A DNA stretch of 64,000 nt from the NCBI GenBank assembly GCA_038496675.1, contig CM076655.1, positions 23,048,118 to 23,112,117 on the forward strand, written 5' to 3'. Source of the stretch: Rachycentron canadum. Lineage: Eukaryota > Chordata > Actinopteri > Carangiformes > Rachycentridae. Below the pieces are notes generated by a model that was not told where the DNA came from, did no database searches, and saw only the letters and a program-made list of their open reading frames with translations. Below, piece after piece: positions 61,501 to 64,000 of this stretch; position 1 is the stretch's first letter, and each line of letters starts with the position of its first letter. The position numbers and the translations under genes were made by a program.

Positions 61501-63143
61501 TGGTGAAAGGATTCGCTTACAAAGTATCAGCAAAATGAAAGCAAGTTACCTTTTAAAACTTTGTTTGTGTGTGTTCAGGTGTGGAAGATCCAGAGCGGTC
61601 AGTGTCTGAGGAGATTTGAACGTGCCCACAGTAAAGGAGTAACATGTGTCAGCTTCTGTAAAGACAGCAGCCAGCTCCTCAGTGCCTCCTTTGACCAGAC
61701 AATCAGGTGACAACCTTCAACCTTCTTGTTTCTGTCAAACTTGACGTGAGTCAGCGGTAGAAGTGTTACTGAACGCTTGTGCTCTTAACTGAGCAGCCTT
61801 TTTGGATAATGTTGGTGACATAAGTCTTGTGTGTTTTGTGTAAGAATCCACGGACTGAAGTCAGGTAAAACTCTGAAGGAGTTCCGTGGTCACTCCTCAT
61901 TCGTCAACGAGGCCACTTTCACTCCGGACGGCCACCACATCATCAGCGCTTCCTCTGATGGTACAGTGAAGGTCAGAGAATCGGATCATTTTCAACTTCA
62001 CGGTCTAACAGTGTCGTGTGTATGCTTCCTAATGACCCGTGTCTTGTCTGCATGTGTTCGACCCGTTTTCAGGTGTGGAACATGAAGACCACAGAGTGCT
62101 CCAACACCTTCAAACCTCTGGGCACGTCAGCGGGCACCGACATCACCGTCAACAACGTCATCCTGCTGCCCAAGAACCCCGAGCACTTCGTAGTGTGTAA
62201 CCGCTCCAACACAGTGGTCATCATGAACATGCAGGGACAGGTCAGTTCGAACCATCACAGCCCTTCAGTCATGGAGCATATGGGAACTGGCTCGATTGTG
62301 ATTTTGTCTTTACTTTTAGTATAAAAAAAAAAAAAAAGTACTGCTGCAATTAACTTAAATAAACTACAATAACATTAAATAAATAGTGTTATCATGAAAT
62401 AAATCTAATTATTTACTTTTATTCTGTAGTACCAAAATCTGGTCACACATAAAATCTCAGGAAATAAGTAAAACAATGTGTGTATCAGTGAGAATTCGGC
62501 AGCTGTGGCTGTAGATCAGGTCCACTAATTAGAAGGTTGTTGGTTCAATCCCCCTTCTCCTCCAGATACTTGGCTCTAAATTGCCTCTGATGGCTGCTCC
62601 ATCAGTGTACGAGTGTAGGTATGTGTGGTAGAAGCACTATGAGAAAAAAAACACTGTGTGAATGTGTCCATTGTAAAGCACTTTGAGTGTCTAATAAGAC
62701 TAGAAGTGTGATTATAAGTGCAGTGTATTTACTATTTAGAAAATGAAAGATATACATAAAAACATGTTTGATAAGATTTTATTTGCTTCTCTTTTGACAT
62801 GTAGAAATTAAAAGCCATTTTGAGCCCATTAGTTGAATAGTTAGCTTGAAATACTGCACAGTAAACAGCAAACGAACGACGAACTTAGTTCATAGTGTAA
62901 TAGTAATATTTATCATCAGGCAAGTGCCTGCACTCTCACATTTCTCCTCTGTGTGTGTTTCAATGCATCTGTCTTCATCTCCCTCTGCAGATCGTGAGGA
63001 GTTTCAGCTCCGGTAAGAGGGAAGGTGGTGACTTTGTGTGCTGCACTCTGTCGCCCCGCGGCGAGTGGATCTACTGCGTGGGCGAAGACTTTGTGCTCTA
63101 CTGCTTCAGCACAGTCACGGGCAAACTGGAGAGAACGCTGACG
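58574..63143 (+). CDS. smu1: SMU1, WD40-repeat spliceosomal protein (5' eleven exons; 3' end outside window)
   Basis: Spliced CDS joins 58574-58599, 59699-59909, 60202-60354, 60499-60609, 60824-60952, 61114-61233, 61319-61435, 61579-61706, 61845-61971, 62073-62240 and 62991-63143. All introns with both ends in the window are GT/AG and the reading frame is unbroken for 481 codons. From memory of the family, the product matches vertebrate SMU1 (513 aa) almost residue for residue, with a few changes such as MSLEVESAD at the N-terminus. Order of domains: LisH at about 6-38 (VIRLIMQYLKEN), CTLH at about 40-92, a linker with the motif PPGMTIDLFRGK, then WD40 blades from about 212. SMU1 pairs with RED/IK in the spliceosomal B complex in the nucleus and affects splice-site choice and spliceosome activation. 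The start is fixed by homology and by an in-frame TAA at 58565-58567. The missing last exon should encode about 32 residues. Which fish paralogue this is (smu1a or smu1b type) cannot be told here. Confidence 0.97.
58600..59698 (+). other. smu1: SMU1 intron 1
   Basis: First intron, 1,099 bp, GTAAGT...TTCCACAG. It is AT-rich beyond the first 150 bases. I see no exon or repeat copy in it. Confidence 0.85.
59699..59909 (+). CDS. smu1: SMU1 exon 2 (LisH and start of CTLH, residues 9-79)
   Basis: It follows the acceptor TTTTCCACAG and ends before GTGAGG. It encodes VIRLIMQYLKEN (LisH dimerisation helix), LQEETTVSLNTVDSIE and SLKLPDKTLIDLYEQ. LisH/CTLH is the part of SMU1 known to mediate dimerisation and contact RED/IK. 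Confidence 0.95.
60202..60354 (+). CDS. smu1: SMU1 exon 3 (CTLH, residues 80-130)
   Basis: Phase-0 exon of 51 codons running from VVLELIELRELG to RSYFDPRE, bounded by CTAACTAG and GTGAGT. It completes the CTLH helical domain. Confidence 0.95.
60499..60609 (+). CDS. smu1: SMU1 exon 4 (linker, residues 131-167)
   Basis: Phase-0 exon of 37 codons beginning AYPDGSSKEKRRAAIAQ and ending SRLMALLGQ, bounded by ACATCCAG and GTAAGT. Confidence 0.95.
60824..60952 (+). CDS. smu1: SMU1 exon 5 (linker, residues 168-210)
   Basis: Phase-0 exon of 43 codons starting SLKWQQHQGLLPPGM and ending QLSRHIK, bounded by CTCCTTCAG and GTGCTA. A long T/C tract upstream is the polypyrimidine tract. Confidence 0.95.
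61114..61233 (+). CDS. smu1: SMU1 exon 6 (WD blade 1, residues 211-250)
   Basis: Forty codons holding a complete WD40 signature: SHVECSRFSPDGQYLVTG, then SVDGFIEVWNFTTGK. It is bounded by CCGCGACAG and GTAAGA. Confidence 0.96.
61319..61435 (+). CDS. smu1: SMU1 exon 7 (WD blade 2, residues 251-289)
   Basis: Thirty-nine codons, DLKYQAQDNFMMMDDAV through TGAQDGKIK. The WD dipeptide position (VW) is supplied by the next exon. The upstream intron is only 85 bp. Confidence 0.96.
61579..61706 (+). CDS. smu1: SMU1 exon 8 (WD blade 3, residues 290-332)
   Basis: Starts VWKIQSGQCLRRFERAHSKG and ends SASFDQTI plus the first two bases of an Arg codon (AG), completed by A from exon 9. Donor is GTGACA. 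Confidence 0.95.
61845..61971 (+). CDS. smu1: SMU1 exon 9 (WD blade 4, residues 332-374)
   Basis: Begins with the A that completes Arg332, then IHGLKSGKTLKEFRGHSSF and ends SASSDGTVK. Acceptor is TTTTGTGTAAG and donor is GTCAGA. Confidence 0.95.
62073..62240 (+). CDS. smu1: SMU1 exon 10 (WD blade 5, residues 375-430)
   Basis: Fifty-six codons, VWNMKTTECSNTF to VVIMNMQGQ, bounded by CCGTTTTCAG and GTCAGT. It is followed by the longest complete internal intron after intron 1 (750 bp), which carries a SINE. Confidence 0.95.
62499..62725 (+). repeat. tRNA-derived SINE in SMU1 intron 10
   Basis: The 5' end resembles a tRNA: GGCAGCTGTGGCTGTAGATC (A-box region) and TGGTTCAATCC at 62541-62551 (B box). 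It continues into a body with CTGATGGCTGCTCCATCAG and a tail TTGTAAAGCACTTTGAGTGTC...AAGACTAGAAGTG. The same head and body occur at 43,428. The tail resembles L2-type LINE 3' ends, as is usual for SINEs mobilised by a partner LINE. Confidence 0.75.
62991..63143 (+). CDS. smu1: SMU1 exon 11 (WD blade 6, residues 431-481)
   Basis: Fifty-one codons, IVRSFSSGKREGGDF to GKLERTLT, bounded by CTCTGCAG and GTACGT. The remaining 857 bases of the window show no sequence encoding the expected C-terminal end, so exon 12 is off the right edge. Confidence 0.96.
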
Positions 63144-64000
63144 GTACGTTTGCTGCGTCCCTGGAGCTTAGATCAAAAGCGTTGAAGAATATCGCGGCTT
63201 CTCGTTCGCGCCTCTGCTTCAGCTGCAGAACGTTCTGCATGTGAAGTTTAGATGATGACAGGGGAACGTGGAGCTGCTTCGTCTCACATCAACCTAACAA
63301 TCAACAGACAAACCGAACCTAATGAGGTTTTTCTCTGTTTTGACCAAACTCTGCCAACATGGCTCAACTTGTAAAAAATAAACAATGACAGTTACCACCA
63401 ATACTAAAGAGTATGTATCTGCACCATCAGTTCACATGTTAATATGATATTAATTTGCATTTTATTCAGTTTCTCCTGGAATCACATAACCGGTGTGCAT
63501 ATTAAAGCTTGTTTTCATGAATTATTAGAGGAGCTAGACTTGGCATAATAACATGATTACTTTGGTATTATATTAGTATATTAATTGTTTAGTTTCAGTG
63601 GTTATTTCAAGTTTAATTTTTATTGCACCGACTTGGTTTAAATATTCTTGTACATCTTGTGGTTTACTTGATTTATAGCTGGTAACTTCATTCATTGTTA
63701 AATGAAATACTTGAGGCATTTTGCTGACTAATGAGGCAAAAAATACAATGAAATGAAAACAGTTTAGGAAACTGTAATTCAGAAACTACTTTCAATGGTG
63801 AAACAATAGCCAGAGTAATGTACAATGACAGCAAAAGCCAAATGAAAAGCAATGAAACATAAGACATAAGTCAATATTGTATATGGTTATAAGTTTAAAT
63901 GATTCAGTTGAAACCATGACCTTTTTATATTCAGCTTCCTCCTACACATCAGTCATTTTGAACCACAGAGTCCTGCTCACATATCACTCCTCCCTCCCTC
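63144..64000 (+). other. smu1: SMU1 intron 11 (5' part)
   Basis: Begins with the donor GTACGT and runs to the window edge. It is AT-rich, with no SMU1 C-terminal exon and no recognisable repeat. Confidence 0.7.

Noticed and set aside
1..64000. Search for CRISPR arrays, prokaryotic operons, phage or plasmid modules
   Set aside because: There are no regularly spaced direct repeats, no ribosome-binding-site-led gene strings and no such protein families. The window is vertebrate chromosomal DNA.

Overview
The window looks like a piece of a teleost (ray-finned) fish chromosome. The basis is one confidently recognised vertebrate gene with small, fish-like introns, and dispersed repeats of kinds I associate with teleost genomes: a tRNA-derived SINE, the GCTTATC/GGCTGGAGCC-type repeat, and LINE tails ending in AATAAAG. 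No bacterial operon, CRISPR array, phage or plasmid signal is present.

Layout. Positions 1 to about 58,440 hold no gene I can support. This is intergenic (or possibly intronic) DNA: AT-rich single-copy sequence sprinkled with old, decayed repeats. By reading copies against each other I found six copies of repeat family A, three of family B (terminal inverted repeats near AGGTCCCATA) and four of family C (one folds back on itself). There are also two copies of a composite E+D repeat about 1.9 kb apart, further copies of D, two tRNA-derived SINEs, several LINE 3' ends and many microsatellites. At 22,343-23,072 lies a polypyrimidine (CTCTC)n satellite with a 280-N assembly gap inside it.

Positions 58,440-64,000 carry the promoter and the first eleven coding exons of SMU1 on the + strand. 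SMU1 is a LisH/CTLH/WD40 protein of the spliceosomal B complex. The eleven exons encode residues 1-481 in an unbroken frame with GT/AG junctions throughout. The last exon, about 32 codons including the final WD blade, lies beyond the right edge.

I found no convincing undescribed biological system. The best leads are the satellite and its gap, a 21-bp perfect hairpin at 12,272-12,337, an in-frame 141-bp tandem duplication at 26,318-26,605, a diverged duplicate pair at 46.55/51.47 kb, an exon-like segment at 45,538-45,660, and possible conserved non-coding stretches near 20.6 and 52.3 kb.
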